Below, one piece after another: positions 25,601 to 38,458 of a stretch of DNA of 64,000 nt. Within the stretch, counting starts at the first letter, position 1. Each line of letters begins with the position of its first letter. Location: the NCBI GenBank assembly GCA_008360975.2, contig CM039179.1, positions 47,188,359 to 47,252,358 on the forward strand. The letters run 5' to 3'. Both the position numbers and the translations under genes were made by a program. Below the pieces are notes generated by a model. The model was not told where the DNA came from and ran no database searches. It worked only from the letters and a program-made list of their open reading frames with translations. Source of the DNA: Lichenostomus cassidix (taxonomy: Eukaryota > Chordata > Aves > Passeriformes > Meliphagidae).

Positions 25601-28600
25601 TTATTTGCCTTTCAGTCCTTGTAACATCAGCAACATACACGTGAAATATACCATTTCCTGATTTCTAGGCTTGGGATGCAGTACCTGCCCAAACACTCTC
25701 TGGAGGAAATTGAAGGGTCACTAGAAAGATTTTGTACAATGCTCTATTTTCCATTAAAACTAATATATGGCCCAAGAATACCCAGTTTGTCCTGTGAATT
25801 GATAGCCTGAGGAGTTTGCCTCTCTGATCTGCCTTGTTTAAAAGATTAAGCACTATACTCTGTTTTGCTTGGGTCCTCTATATGTGAGGGATATGTGGGC
25901 AATGGGAACACATCCCAATAAAGGAAGGGTATCCACCAGTCAGGAAAAAAGGAGTATGATCTTTAAGAAGAATCTTAACCACAAGCAGAGGAGTACCAAA
26001 TGCTTAGTTGACAGCTTTCTTCTCCTTGTTATCTACCACTGCATCAGAGCTAAGTGGAAGCTGGCAAATTCAAACAATTGTTTTGGTATAAACACAATTT
26101 TAGCTATAACCATTTTAATTTACTTAGTATCTATCACATTAGAGCAATACGTGTACTTCGTGAACCAGGTGTTCACACAGGGAAAAGGAGGCAGAAAGGC
26201 TTGCAATTCCTAAGGCTGCAGGCACTTTAAGAATAAAAGGCATAACTTTTCAGATTTTATATATTCTAAAACCCTCCACAAATAAACATACCTAACACAA
26301 TAGCACAAATACTTTTACTTCCTCTCTGCATCATTTTATGGCTTTCAGCTTATGGAAACATTTGTCCAAGTTTGATTCAAATAGTCCTTCAGAAACTTTT
26401 TAATAGTCTAATGAAATCTTAAGAGGAGGGGGCAGACAAGCAATAACTCCGATCCCTGCAGTTAAAAAACACCTTCTGTGTGGAATTTGCGTGAATCCCT
26501 CCCCAGAGGTGCAGAATGTAATAAAGATAAGAAGGACTACACCTTGCAGCACAGATCCGTGGGGCTGCATGAAAGGGGCTTCACAGTTACCAGCTGTCTG
26601 CTCTGGTCCCTTTCTGGAGAACAGCTGGAAATGCATTCTCCAGAGATTGCATCTGGCTGGATTCCTCTGCACTCAAATCCCATTGATCTGGTTCCGTCCT
26701 AGCCCTCTGTACTTGCAGTTCAAAGAACAGCGAGGTCTGTAAAGAAATTATTGCCATATTGTTCAATCGGCCACAGTGAGCAATATATAGGATTATAATT
26801 AGGAACACATTAAGGAAAACAGCTCAGTGGAGATAAGCTGTTTGACTGCATACGCTTTTTGATGAGGGCTTAGTGCCAATCCCAGAATACAAAAGATTAA
26901 ATGTTTGTTACCAATTCTTTTGAACTGCTGGCAGAACATGTGGTAAAGCATTTTTGATTCAAATTAAAAGCATCCTAGGATAAAAATAACCCTGTTCTGT
27001 TAAACCTTTCCAAGTGAAACCATTTGTAGGCTGATTTATTGTCTTTTCCTTCACCTCCTTCCACCAGCATGATTAACATATGCATTTCTGAATCACATGT
27101 AAGCCTGGACAGGTATTTGTCTTGTTACACATCTGTGGAACAAATGGCAATACAAACTGTATACAGAACAGATGTAGATTTTGAAAGTCTTGGCAAATTA
27201 TATTTGACCAAGTGTATAGATAAAAGTTTTATTTATCAAATAAGTTTTATTGTTTTTTTTCCGGTGGAGACAGTTCTATGAGGAGTCAGCAGACTGCAGG
27301 TGACCATTGCAGATGAAGCAGATAGGTTTATAATCAGGGAAAAACCTGTAGGAAGTCAAAGACTACCAAAGAAGAAAGCAAATATCCACTAATATCCTTA
27401 TTAAATTCTTATCACTGCATTTTGTAGTGTCTATTTTATATATCTGGGAGATATTATTTTTAGAATTCTTTTTTTCAGCCTTGAGAAGATTTTGAACTGG
27501 CACCAAGTATACCAGAGAGACTGGAATTTGACAGATGCATGCTATGTTCATGGAGCCTCCCACACTGAGACAGGTTTATGATGTTACTCCATGTAAATCA
27601 CCAGGGCTGAGGGAAAGAGCTACGTTCTCACTCCCATCCTCCTACACATAGAAATACCATTTTTTGCATCCTTTTTGAGCTTCAGTTTTAGTGAGCTGCT
27701 TAAAGATATGCAATTGGATAGGTACTGATTGCCTGGACTGGAAAACATATGTAATAACATTTACAGAAATATCCACAACAGATTGTTCAGCTCTGTTGTA
27801 GAAACATAGGTTAAAAAAGAATCAGGAAATTTGTAACAAGAAGATGGATTTAGGAGGCTAAAAACATAAAGTGATCTTACATTCAGAACATATTTCTTCT
27901 TTTGGGAAATCCAGTCTAATAATACTAAATGCTTTTAAGCAGTACTATTTTTACAACATGTGGAACTTCACAGAATTGCCTCAATTCCCATCTACTTGGG
28001 ATTCAGAGAATTTGTGCTAAGTTTAATATACCATAGGAACACATTTGTACCAAGTAAGGAACAGTCATTTCACACATGACGTAGTCAGGAGATGGCAGCC
28101 TGTTGTGAGGACTGACTTCCAGGAGGCTGCTGACCAAAACTGCTGGCCACTTTTGGTGAGGGGCATCCCCAGAGGCAATCTTTGTAAATAGACAGAAGTG
28201 CTCCTCTGCTTCAGACAGGCTTCCCATCCCCCAAAACCAGCCCTCAGCTGTTTGCCATGTCTGAGAGATGCCTGCAAAGCTTCTGCCTCCCAGTTTTGTC
28301 CCCACCACTTTGCATGCAGCCCTTACCTTTTCCTCAAAGGTGCCTCACCTTTAGTTTTGACTACAGCAATGTTGACTCTGAAAGACTCAACTCCTACTCA
28401 TTTGTTTCTCAAGGCAAATCCAGTTGAATGTTATGAGATTTCACTGAAAGGATGCAGTCAAAGGAGTGCAGAAATTGGCATGTATTTTCTGAAGTCTGCC
28501 AATTTTTTTGAGATTGTTGAATGTTGCAGTAGATGACATGAAGTTATTATTTTAAGATGTGAAATATTTTTATTTTAAGATGGGACTTTAACTGAACAGG

Positions 28601-28744
28601 AGACATTGACATTAGTGAAATATTTACTGTAATAGATGCTTATGGTAATCATGTTCAAGATTGAGGCCAAAGCTTTTGTTAATTGTTGGCAGAGACAGTG
28701 TCAAACTTGGTAAGAAATTCAAGAGCCACAAAACAGGGTGCATC
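19686..28744. other. Long noncoding stretch
   Basis: If the preceding exon is real, its 3' UTR would occupy the first part; an AATAAA occurs near 20797. The rest is AT-rich with no recognised gene. A possible, very degraded MIR-like SINE is suspected near 22760-22830 but not called. Chance ORFs are present on both strands near 24.0, 24.9, 25.7 and 26.5 kb. Confidence 0.5.
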
Positions 28745-28780
28745 AGCCTGGGGTCTAGCCTGGGGTCTGGCCTGGGTCCC
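28745..28780 (+). repeat. Minisatellite, 12-bp unit, three copies
   Basis: The unit AGCCTGGGGTCT appears twice exactly (28745-28756 and 28757-28768), then once degenerately as GGCCTGGGTCCC (28769-28780). The unit is a multiple of three, so overlapping frames on both strands show spurious peptide repeats. Confidence 0.85.
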
Positions 28781-30972
28781 AAACACAGAGAAGGACCGCT
28801 TTGGTAGCAGAACTCAGGAATCAAGACCCATCTTACCAACAGCATCTTTAATTCCTTGGCCAAGAGGCATTTTTCTGCCTGGAGGTCAGATCCTGATTCT
28901 CCATTTCCTTCTTCTGTCTTTTTGAAATAAAGCCTTAGTTACATGCCCCCCAGGTTTACCCACATAGCTCCTTTGGAGGTACAATCAACCCATGCTGCAG
29001 TTCTTATCAAAAGCCTTTACCTTCTGTTAAGTGTTAAGAGAAAAAGTCACCCAGACTCACTGATGCTGACTCGATTTACCTGACAAACTAGTGTTGCTCA
29101 TGTTTTGGGGGATAGAATGAGATGTATTATGATTAGAAAGAAATGTAATATTAAAACATTCACATGCCACATATCCAGAAGGACAGTAAAAGGAATAATG
29201 AAAATCAAATGCAACAGCCTCTGTTATAGTTGCTGCAATGGTAACATTGCAGCAAGAGGATGATAACAAAAAAGTTTAGATGTGATTCTTGCAAAAAGCA
29301 TTAAAAAATAAAAACCAGGGAAAAAAAAAAGAGAAGATTGACTTCTCAAAGAAGGAAATGAACAGAGAAGAGAGCGACAACTTATCTGGTAAAGCCATTC
29401 TGAAAATTAAAATAGAGCTTAGAATGGAATTTTTTATTTAGAATTCTTTTTAAAGAAGGTGGGGAGCAGCTTTAGAATAGAGAGTAGATTTTTTTTTATT
29501 TAAGAATGGCAAAATATTATTTAAAAATTAAAATTGATTTATTAGCCCCAATGCTAAATTTTCTTCTTAGATACACAGCAGAAAGTACACATTGAATATA
29601 TTGCACAGGGAAAGTTAAATAATAATTCCTTTTTATTAAAAAAAATAACTGAAAGGTTAATATATTTTTGCATCCCCCATTCTTTTTTTCTCCTCTCTGA
29701 AATCCTTTCTTTCTGTTCCCATCACCAAGGAAAACTATCCTGAAACAAGATGTATTTCTTCACTGTCAATTTTAGAAGACTTGGCACTACTCCTATTTTT
29801 CAGAGAGCCAGCTAAAAAGCAAAATAAAACACATTCAAAGCAACCACATCACACAACATTTCCCATGGCTTCTAAAGTGAAAGATACATACCTGCCTACC
29901 TGAGGAGCCTGATTATCCATTTCCTTGCTTGTATACCTGCTCACTCAAAATTATCCAAAGGAATTGCAAGATGAGAGCCAGGTACCACTAGTTTGGGTTT
30001 CCATTTGGCACCCAATTTGCACCTGCCTTTCCAAGGGAACAAAGAACTATAGCTTTGCAACAATGAAGGCATAACTTCACAAGTGTTTTCTTCACAAACA
30101 TTACTCTCTCCCAGACTCTCCCTACATCTACATCTTCCCTTCAGCATAACATTCATTTGGCCAAGAGTGAACACACCCCACTCCCCAACTGACTCTTCCC
30201 ACAGACATGGAGCTTGCCAGCTGAGAATGAATTGCATTTAGATGGCTGTTATGGAAGCTGTGGCCAAGACTGCTGGTTGATAAAGCAGATGGTAGGCTTC
30301 TTGGATATGTCTTTTATCATATAACAGTTATTAGACTTCAGTAAGTGAGTAAACAGTATTAGCCAGATGAAGAACAAATGCTAGAAAAATGCTAGACTAC
30401 TTGGGAAGCATACCTAGGTGGTTCTGAGTACAATGCCACATGGCCAGTGTTTGTCTGGAGAGGTATCGCACTGTTTTTTCTTAGCTTGATTTGCAATTTT
30501 TCTCACAAACATTTTCTATCCTTTCTCCTTCTTAAGACAATCTGTAAATTTTATCCAAATGTCCTTAGAGGTGTCACCGTGTATGCCACAGTAACTGCAT
30601 CTCTTACTCAAGAACATTTCTGCTCTTTTGCTTTATTGCACAAATTATGTGTTCTCCACAAGTTTCAATTAACCTTATCAGAGTCAGTGATAAAGTTGTT
30701 CAGACCTGAAATAGATGCAGCCAGAGAAAAGTGTTTAATCTAAGACAATAGGGAGCACTTCTGAGCCAAGTTTGTATTACGCTTAGTATGCCTTTGTGTG
30801 TTTAGAATAACATGACTGTCAAAGGACAGGTTTACAGCCAAGGCAGAGGATCTCAGAGTCCAAGCAGGGAGATTATTTGCATATCCATGCACACAAATTT
30901 ACTAGATCTATGCTGTGCAAAGGGCCACAATTTCAGAGCTCTCCTCAGAAAAGCAGCTCCATGAAAACCATG

Positions 30973-30988
30973 GGCATGCATGCATGCC
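30973..30988. repeat. 16-bp perfect palindrome, alternating purine-pyrimidine core
   Basis: GGCATGCATGCATGCC is its own reverse complement. The inner 14 bases alternate purine and pyrimidine. Confidence 0.9.
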
Positions 30989-33900
30989 TTTGGCCGGGTG
31001 TCCCTGCAGGTCCTGCCTGCATGAGACTGGCAGGCACTCAGCAAGACCCAAGGCTTAATTTAGCTCCTCTCCAAAGCAAAGAATGGCATCTTCAGTGGCA
31101 CTTACCCAATTAAAGTCTTGGGAGGCAGAGCATTTCTGGGATGCTGTGGCCCAATTTCTTTCCTGTTTCCTTTCTGTTCCCAAATGCTACTAATTTACTG
31201 CAGGCTTTCAGCAGCATTGAGCTCCTCCCCTATCAGCTCCAGCTGAGATGCTCTAGCCAGTCAATAAGAGAGCAAAGGCCATGGTCCCCTCTCCCTTCCC
31301 AGTCCACCATATCCCACTCGCTCTCTGTCCACCTGCTCTCAGCAGACCACTGACTGAGCAGCACCAGTTCTGTTGCACTTGACTCTTTCCCTTGGGTAAT
31401 CCAAACCGTTGTCCGGCATCAAGGATAAGATACCCAAAATATGATAAATAAATAACTTCTGAAAATTGTTTGAACAAAACAGCCCAACCCATCTGCAGGA
31501 AATGGTTCATACAACTTGGACAAGCCCCAGCCATGCTTAGGGGAAGTCTTGGCAAGTTTCAGGGTCTTTTCGTGTTATTGTTGGCAGGCCACTGTCTACA
31601 ACCATGATACCTTCAATTGCTGAGGTACAACACTTCATAAAGTTTTGTTATGGCTAATTAACCAACAGGCAGAGCAAAGCCTGTTTATTCTTTGTTTTAC
31701 AATAGCATTAATAGGGAAATAAGCATGCAAATTGAAATTACCAATTGGCTCAGCAGTTTCTCATAGCTCAGAAAATTGCAAACAGCCTGTTCTCATTTCT
31801 AATTGACTTTGTAATTTTTCATTTGAATCAGAGAGCATAGTATCTATTCCATATAAGTAATTTAATATATTTAAAGAAATTATTTACTTGATATAGGTTT
31901 CATGTTAAAGTATACACTTTGCAGATGTCATTTTCATGGAATAATTTACCCCAGAATTCAGATCAACTGTTAGACATTCTGTTTTTTAAAAGATATTCAG
32001 TGTTATATTCACATTGTTGATAATAGCATAAGTACATAAATCCAGAATAGAGAGGGAACCTGTCTGATTACTCTGTCCTGGTGACTATGCAAAGTATACA
32101 TATGTATTTAGCTTCTAAGCAGTTAATTCCATATTACATATGAAAATCTTGGTTATATCAGGAAAAACTTATGCCTAGTCTAAAATACTGTTTTGCTATA
32201 ATAGGAATGATGTGCTGTCGTAAAAATCCACAAAGTCAAACAACTTTTCATAGTAGAGGATGGATGTTATAGCAGCTGTTTAATTAAAATATATCCCATG
32301 GGGCTCATGAATTTTCTATATTATTATTTAGACAAGAACAGGAGGCATACAGAATATAGCAAATTGACTGCACCAAAAAAAAATGTTGATTGTTTTTATA
32401 CTTTTGCTTATATCAGGACCCTCATGCAGAAGCTGTACTGGACCAATTGATGCATTCACAGATACAGCAGGCCATATTATGTTTTTCCAATGTACCAACA
32501 TTATCCAGGAAGATATTTCACTGTGATTCACACTGTGTACTGTGGAAATCCTCTAAAACTTCTCATCCTGATTTCATTTGTCTGCAGATTTGCCATTATG
32601 AGATAAACTAAGATGCTGTAGTCAACAAACTAATGAAAATATGTGACATATTGCATTATGAAGGCTTACTGTCCCCTACCATTACTCTCAAATTTAGATG
32701 CTCCAGGTACATCTATAGTAGAAAATTAAACATCACTTGAAGGGTTTTTTTTTTGCATTTGCATTTTTAAAATCTTTTACCTTCAAAGACAGGGTGCCTA
32801 CATTCCCATTGTCTGCTAGGAATGTTGATATGTGCTCCCAAAGTATGCCCAGAAATTGTTTAGTGTAGTCTTAAGTGGAGTAGACCAAAATCACACCATG
32901 GGCTGATTAAATAATAGTGTTACAGATGACTGAATTCCAATAGCCAGGATCATTACTTGGCATTGCTTAATTTGCCATTAGACACAAAACCATCAAGGAA
33001 TGATTCACCTAACCTAGCTGTACATATCATTGGTGCAGATGCCCTTACTTGAACTAATGCCAACAGGTTGCTTTCATAGCCAAAGAGTGAAGGACATACT
33101 ACTAAAGAATAATTAATTTCACATAATTTAATAGTCTGCATTAGAGTGAGATTAACCATCCTTTTCCCCTCCTTGCTCAGGTGACTAATCCAAACGCAGA
33201 TGTTCACCACAGATCAGATGCTTTTCTCCAGCACACCCCCCAGAGAATCAATTTTTGCTGCATGGAGGTAGCACTGATTCCTTCTCAGCCTGTCCTTTTC
33301 TCTCAGAAGCATATGCTTGCATTTTGGTCTGGGACAGCAGTATGACAAAAAGCACTGCATGAAAGTCTTTTTGCTTGTTTTGCTATGTAATTACTAATAA
33401 TTAAATCTGTCTGGAAGTTATACAAAAGCCCACTATCCCTGGTTTTCAAGTCAGTCTGTGCCACTAGATGAAAAAACAGAGCAACATGTTAACAGAGCAA
33501 CTCAAACCCTTCCAAAGCTGTCAGTTTTCCTGAAAAATACATCACAGGCAATTAGGAAAAAGATTAAGGCTCAGGGGATGCCACTCAATCAATTTTCAAT
33601 TGATAATGCAAAATCACAAGGCATTCAGTGGCAGATGACTGCTGGGAATCAATCTGATTCTATTGTTGGGAATATGCTTTGACTGATCAAACTATTACAT
33701 CTGCATTGTCAGCTCTCTTGCAAGGCTTCTCAAACTTGTTCAAGCAGCATGAGCAGACTTTATTCATTATTTATCTTGCAGTAAAGAGTGCAGTTTATGT
33801 AAACTTACAAAAAGAAATAGTGACATTTTCTTTCCCCAAAAGCTTCCAAATTAAAGGCAGACAAAAACAAAGTGTCTGGCAAGGAGTAGGAGAATGTAAC

Positions 33901-34289
33901 TGTAGAATTATTTGGATCAATACTGCACTAGAAGTACTTATGGTTTTTAATTTGCTGGATTTAACACTGTGTTATTTCAACTTTACATCTCTGTAAATCT
34001 GGTAAAATCCATAGAATTCAAATGGAATAAAAAGGAAAAATGTTACAGCAATCAACCTATACCTTTGCACATAAAAATCTGTACTTTCATGTATGATCTG
34101 TGAGGTTCAGAGATAGAGCTGGATCAGTTGCTCGTTCTTGACTCCAAAAGGTTTCAAGCATACACCTGCTAGCACACACCTATAAGATGTCCTAAAATAT
34201 TCAGGCTGTGTTTTACATTCATAAGATTTTTTGAAAGGAGGTCATTAAAGCACGAGGCAAAAATATGAGAGGTAGTATAACAGCAAAGC

Positions 34290-34306
34290 AAAAAAAAAAA
34301 AAAAAA
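34290..34306 (+). repeat. A17 homopolymer
   Basis: Seventeen consecutive A bases. No retrotransposed sequence with target-site duplications is evident upstream, so it is listed as a simple repeat. Confidence 0.9.
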
Positions 34307-34670
34307 GGCAGGAAAAAAATAAAGCATTTTCTCACTATATAAACTCCAAACCAGCTTTTCACCAAACATATAAGTGGGATAAATTTCCTCTTGTATTTTT
34401 TTCTCACAAGAATGTCATCACACATTTTTTCAGTTAAGTTTATGACTACGGGACAAAATCTGTATATTTAAAGTTGTACAGTGGTTTGGGCTTTACCTCT
34501 CAGAACCACTTCAGAATGTTGAATTTTAAGGGATCAAATCCTTAATGTCCTCTAAAACACAGTGAATACTGCTGACAGTTCCAAAAGAATTGAGAAAGGG
34601 ATCACACAGATTTGGCTTCTCCTGGCAAACTTACCTCCAGTGAAAGTGTAATTTCTTTATGAAAAAGAGC

Positions 34671-34933
34671 TGTGGCTAGCACAGCTTTTTCCCATGAGAA
34701 ATTTTCTTGTGTTTTATAAATAAAGATAAAGTTTGGATGTTGTTGGAACAGTGTCCCAGAACTTGGACAGTGCAGGCCTGGCCAATCAGGCCTGGGGGAA
34801 GGCTTCTGACTGACCAATCTGGGTGACTTTTGAGAACTCTGTATGTGTGATGGAATCAAAACAATAAAGGTCATTCCTTCTTGCCACTGAGAACTGGTGC
34901 CTTCATTACTCTGCTAGCTGCTCAACAGCGACA
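34671..34933 (+). mobile_element. Solo LTR, family A copy 3, with intact 6-bp target-site duplication
   Basis: A 263-bp LTR in plus orientation from TGTGGCTAGC to CAGCGACA, full length and aligned base for base with copy 2 (about 95% identity by hand count). The exact hexamer aagagc flanks it on both sides (34665-34670 and 34934-34939), which fixes both ends and points to an ERVK or ERV1-like integrase rather than ERVL. A TATA-like sequence is at 34715-34722 and a poly(A) signal at 34863-34868. No internal viral sequence is present, so this is a recombination-derived solo LTR. The family name is not known to me. Confidence 0.92.
34863..34868 (+). promoter_or_regulatory. LTR poly(A) signal AATAAA
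   Basis: The hexamer lies 65 bp before the 3' end of LTR family A copy 3 and is conserved in all three copies (minus strand at 64-69 and 10613-10618), as expected for the retroviral polyadenylation signal. Confidence 0.65.
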
Positions 34934-35954
34934 AAGAGCAGTCCAAGAGGACTAAGGTGCAGTAAGATCTAACAGGATATTTTCATTCTCAGCTGTCTAA
35001 AAGACACATACAAAAGCTAAGAAACACAGCTTACTCACAGAGAAGGTGGAGTGACAGACATATAACGATGGAGAGTTTTCTTTATTTTGGTCTTCATAAA
35101 ACGCTTTTCAGAAGTATATAGATAACACCCAGCTAAGCATAACAGAACCTGAAGTTCAGTGAGAATGGCATTCATAATTCTGAGTTAGGTCCTCACCTGC
35201 ATTAAACTCTAGACTTGAGAGATGCCTATACCTTTAAGGAGACAGGAAGCCTCAAGCCATGTAATAGCACCACCTAGGAATGAAACATGTTTGAATCCGT
35301 GTCTCTCTCATATTCATACAAGAATGTTTTTACAATTGAGATAAAAACCTACACACACCTGGGATTTATAGCTTGAAATCTCCCAGACTTGGAGGTAGGA
35401 ATGAGGCTCCCCTCATTATGCATCTGGAAAGTTTCTTTTTAAGCACATGGGTAGAGGAACAAGTTGTGCCCAGACTTCTGCACAGTTGTTTAGCAGTTAG
35501 AGCACCAGATGTGTAAGACCTTTTCACTCATTTTCAGAAAAAACAGTCCCACAGCTCCCACCTCCTTGGAAAATACCTTCACCACCACAGAGCTTTAAGC
35601 TAAAAGTTTTCCACTCTGCAGAGCAAAATGGGGCCATTGGGAAAATAAGCAAGAAGAAAGCTGATTCTCTTATTTAGTGATGAGTACAGTCCTTTGGGAA
35701 GAGAAAGAGATTTTAGGTCCTCTTTATCTACACCATGAACTGCGTGTACAGTACTCATTAAAATATTATTGACCAAAACACAAAGTCAAAGCAAAGGGCC
35801 AGAACTTCAGACAGTCCAACCATCCTCATCAGATGTCTATGGAGTCATTTGCTCCTGGCTAATCTTATTATTTGTCCTAAGCCTGGGTAGTTTAAAGTGG
35901 ATTCATCATTCCTTGCAGTGCAGTGGCTTTAAGACAGTTGTGAAGGAATGCAAT
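34934..35954. other. Noncoding stretch
   Basis: It starts with the right-hand target-site duplication of the preceding LTR. No exon or repeat is called. A CTCF-like core (reverse complement CTAGGTGGTGCTA) is at about 35267-35279 but is too weak to annotate. Confidence 0.5.
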
Positions 35955-36542
35955 AACATCCAGTTGGTGGCTGGGCAGAAGTAATGTTGACCAGAGCTCA
36001 GTATGGAGGCCAGTTCTGTTTAATATCTGAGTCCATCTCTGGGTCCCTGAATTCAGGAGGGACATTGAGGTGCTGCAGCATGTCCAGAGAAGGGCATGGA
36101 AGCTGGGGAAGGGTCTGGAGCACAAGTCCTATGAAGAGCAGCTGAGGGAGCTGGGGTTGATTAGCCTCGAGAAGGGGACACTCAGAGGGGACCTTATCAC
36201 TCTCTGCAGCTACAGGAAGGGAGGCTGTAGCCAGCTGGGGGTTAGTCTCTTCCCCCTGGAACAAGTGACAGGATGAGAGGAAGTGGTCTGAAATTGTGCC
36301 GGGGAGGTTTAGATTAGACATTAGGAAAATTTTTCTCACAGAAAGACTTATCAAGAATTGGAAGAGACTGACTGGGAAAACGGTGGAGTCACCATCCCTG
36401 GAGGTGTCTAAAAGATGCATAGATGTGGCACTTGGGGACATGGTTTAGTGGTGGACTTTGCAGTGTTGGCTTAATGGTTGGACTTGATGAACTTAGAGCA
36501 CTTTTCCAACCCAAACAATTCTGCAATTCTAAGATTCCATGA
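35955..36542 (+). mobile_element. CR1 LINE 3' end, 5'-truncated and internally deleted
   Basis: The first 75 bp are a degraded piece of the CR1 ORF2 region around the reverse-transcriptase GVPQGS motif (text such as CAGTTCTGTTTAATATCT). After about 36030 it jumps to the ORF2 C-terminal region and 3' UTR (GGGACATTGAGGTGCTGCAG, then AGCTGAGGGAGCTGGGG, ACCATCCCTGGAGGTGT and TTGGACTTGATGA), so an internal segment is missing. It ends in degenerate ATTCTATGA-type repeats at 36518-36542, the normal CR1 terminus. CR1 makes no target-site duplication and none is seen. Frames are interrupted, so it is not active. Confidence 0.9.
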
Positions 36543-38038
36543 CATGTCTGTGCTTTAAGTTTACTGAGCTGCTGCTGCACCACCAGATGAATTTACACAC
36601 CCAACTTGTCATTAGTCCTTGCTACAAGATCTTGCAAGTGGATAGATTAATTTCAACAACGTGAGATGGAGACTACCTGAACCTCTGCTGAACACATTTG
36701 GTTTTGCCTATATTTTGTACGCATCAGTCTTAATTGCTACATATATTTTTTAATTTACCCGGTTTACCTTAGTTTGTTGGACATAATGCCAGTGTCACTG
36801 CTGCTGGATGACACAAAACACTATTCTCCTTCTGTCACGTTAATTTTTTTTCAGTCTAAATCCTGTTCTCATCATTGAGAACTCACATCTAACTGTTTTG
36901 CTAAATCTTAAGGAAGAGTTTTCATAAGTTTCTCCAGGCCTGCTTTTTTGAAACAGAGGCTGTCTAGCCTGTGTTTGGTCTCATATTTAATTTAAAATAA
37001 ATCATATCTGGATTCAAGGCTATCTGTAACAGAACTTCCATTATCTCTTTACCATGTGCCAAAACAAAACTGATGAAAGCATTACCTCCTCTTGTTTCTG
37101 TGACTCGGAAAGAAAAGTTGCAGCCTTCAAATCGAGCTATATAAGGAAGCTATCAATATAAAATACAAATATTTTTCAACCTATTTAAGTGAAACTGAAT
37201 TTCTCATGATAACACAATTATGATGACACTTATATCTCTTAAATCATTAAGGAAACTTGTATCCATGTATAAATCCAGTCTGGATTCACATCAGCTTTCT
37301 GACATAAATTATCACCACCAATAACTATTTGGGGGGGGGGGGTGGGTCTGGCCAGTGGGAAGTTGGGTTTAGATTGGCTTAAACTTGGACTTGCAAAACT
37401 TGATGTTAGTTGCAAAATCAGAAATTCTTGTAATTTTGAGAGATGGAGATATTTTCCTTGTGTGTATATATATAAGCCACAAGAAAAGGTAGGTCTGTAG
37501 CATTATCTGTTTCCACTCACTGGCCTGGCTTGAGTCAGGAATTTTGAAAGTGACTACAGAACAAAAAACCAGACAAGAAAGGTTATGTCAGCTTTTTTCC
37601 AAACCAAGGTACTGAATCATTGGAAACACACTGTGAGTTTTACACAGTTGTTTAAGTCAGTTCTTCTTTTCTTTAGCTTGTTTGCCCATTCCAGGTTTGA
37701 CAAAGACTCTATCAGCAATGCCATCAAGGAAAGTGGTCTCTGGCAGGTTCTACTTTGGTGGTAAATTTAGTAGATAGAGTTTGTTAACAAAATCTGGCAC
37801 TTGCCAACCTACACTGACCACATGGGATGAATTTTCAGCAAATACCCTTTAACATGATGAATCCAGACTGGTTAGGGTTTTTTTCCACCCTTGTGAAAGC
37901 AAGGGGAAAATGCTTAGTGACAAGTGACACAGAAATCTTCAGGACAGATTCGCCAACAATTGTGGTTAGAGGATTTAAAAGCTCCAGAATTTAAGACATC
38001 ACAACATAACAAGTTATTCTCTTATGCAGCTAGATAAT
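36543..38038. other. Noncoding stretch
   Basis: AT-rich DNA with no gene seen. It includes a G12-T-G3 run at 37331-37346 and a short (TA)n patch near 37464. The last six bases are the left target-site duplication of the next LTR. Confidence 0.55.
37331..37346 (+). repeat. G-run (G12 T G3)
   Basis: Twelve consecutive G, a T, then three G. The run is long enough to form a quadruplex and to be a sequencing or assembly weak point. Confidence 0.85.
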
Positions 38039-38370
38039 TGCTGCAGTGTTCATGGCTCACCTGGGTGCCCCAAGCCCCTGGGAGAGAGATGGGGATGGAT
38101 CCTGGACTTGGTACACTCCCAGGACCCCCTGCTCTCCAGGCCAGTTGGAAGGCACCCAGGCTTGACAAGGTGACAGCCACTCCTCTCCCCTCCCCTGGTT
38201 CCCTATATGGTTTGGATTCTAGAATGTTCTTCTTTGTTCATGTTTAAGCAGCTATTTGGTTGGTTTTCTTTTTATAGTATTGTTATTTCCTTGGATATAT
38301 GATTTGTCGCTCAGAAATCCCCCTTTCCCCATTTGCTCCCCAAATCTCCTCCTTCCCTTTCCCCTCCCCC

Positions 38371-38377
38371 TATAAAA
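38371..38377 (+). promoter_or_regulatory. LTR TATA box
   Basis: TATAAAA preceded by a C/T-rich tract inside LTR family B. Transcription would start about 25-30 bp downstream, near 38400, entering the GC-rich R/U5. Confidence 0.7.
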
Positions 38378-38452
38378 GTTACTGTACAAGAAGGCTCGGG
38401 GCCATTTTGTCGATGCCCCGAGACCCCTCCAACTCCCCTCACCCCTTACCCT

Positions 38453-38458
38453 AATAAA
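38453..38458 (+). promoter_or_regulatory. LTR poly(A) signal
   Basis: AATAAA about 80 bp after the TATA box of LTR family B, the normal arrangement at the R/U5 side of a compact avian LTR. Confidence 0.7.

Larger units (their letters stand above)
28781..34670. other. Long noncoding stretch
   Basis: No exon or repeat family is recognised. It includes a 16-bp perfect palindrome at 30973-30988, an AT-rich block with homeodomain, SOX and octamer-like words at about 31640-31870, and an A17 run at 34290-34306. The two consecutive plus-strand frames at 33458-33996 show no motif and no good splice sites. Confidence 0.5.

Noticed and set aside
24800..26220. Possible decayed retroviral pol region with several chance ORFs
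   Set aside because: No conserved retroviral motif could be found in any frame and no LTR adjoins it.
33458..33996. Two consecutive plus-strand frames that overlap by ATGA
   Set aside because: Looks like a coupled gene pair, but this is vertebrate DNA and neither peptide is recognisable; coincidence.
35266..35280. CTCF-like core on the minus strand
   Set aside because: Partial match to a degenerate motif, expected often by chance; no orientation partner or conservation evidence.
35490..35525. MIR-like start (tagcagttagagcacc)
   Set aside because: Too short and diverged, with no downstream core.
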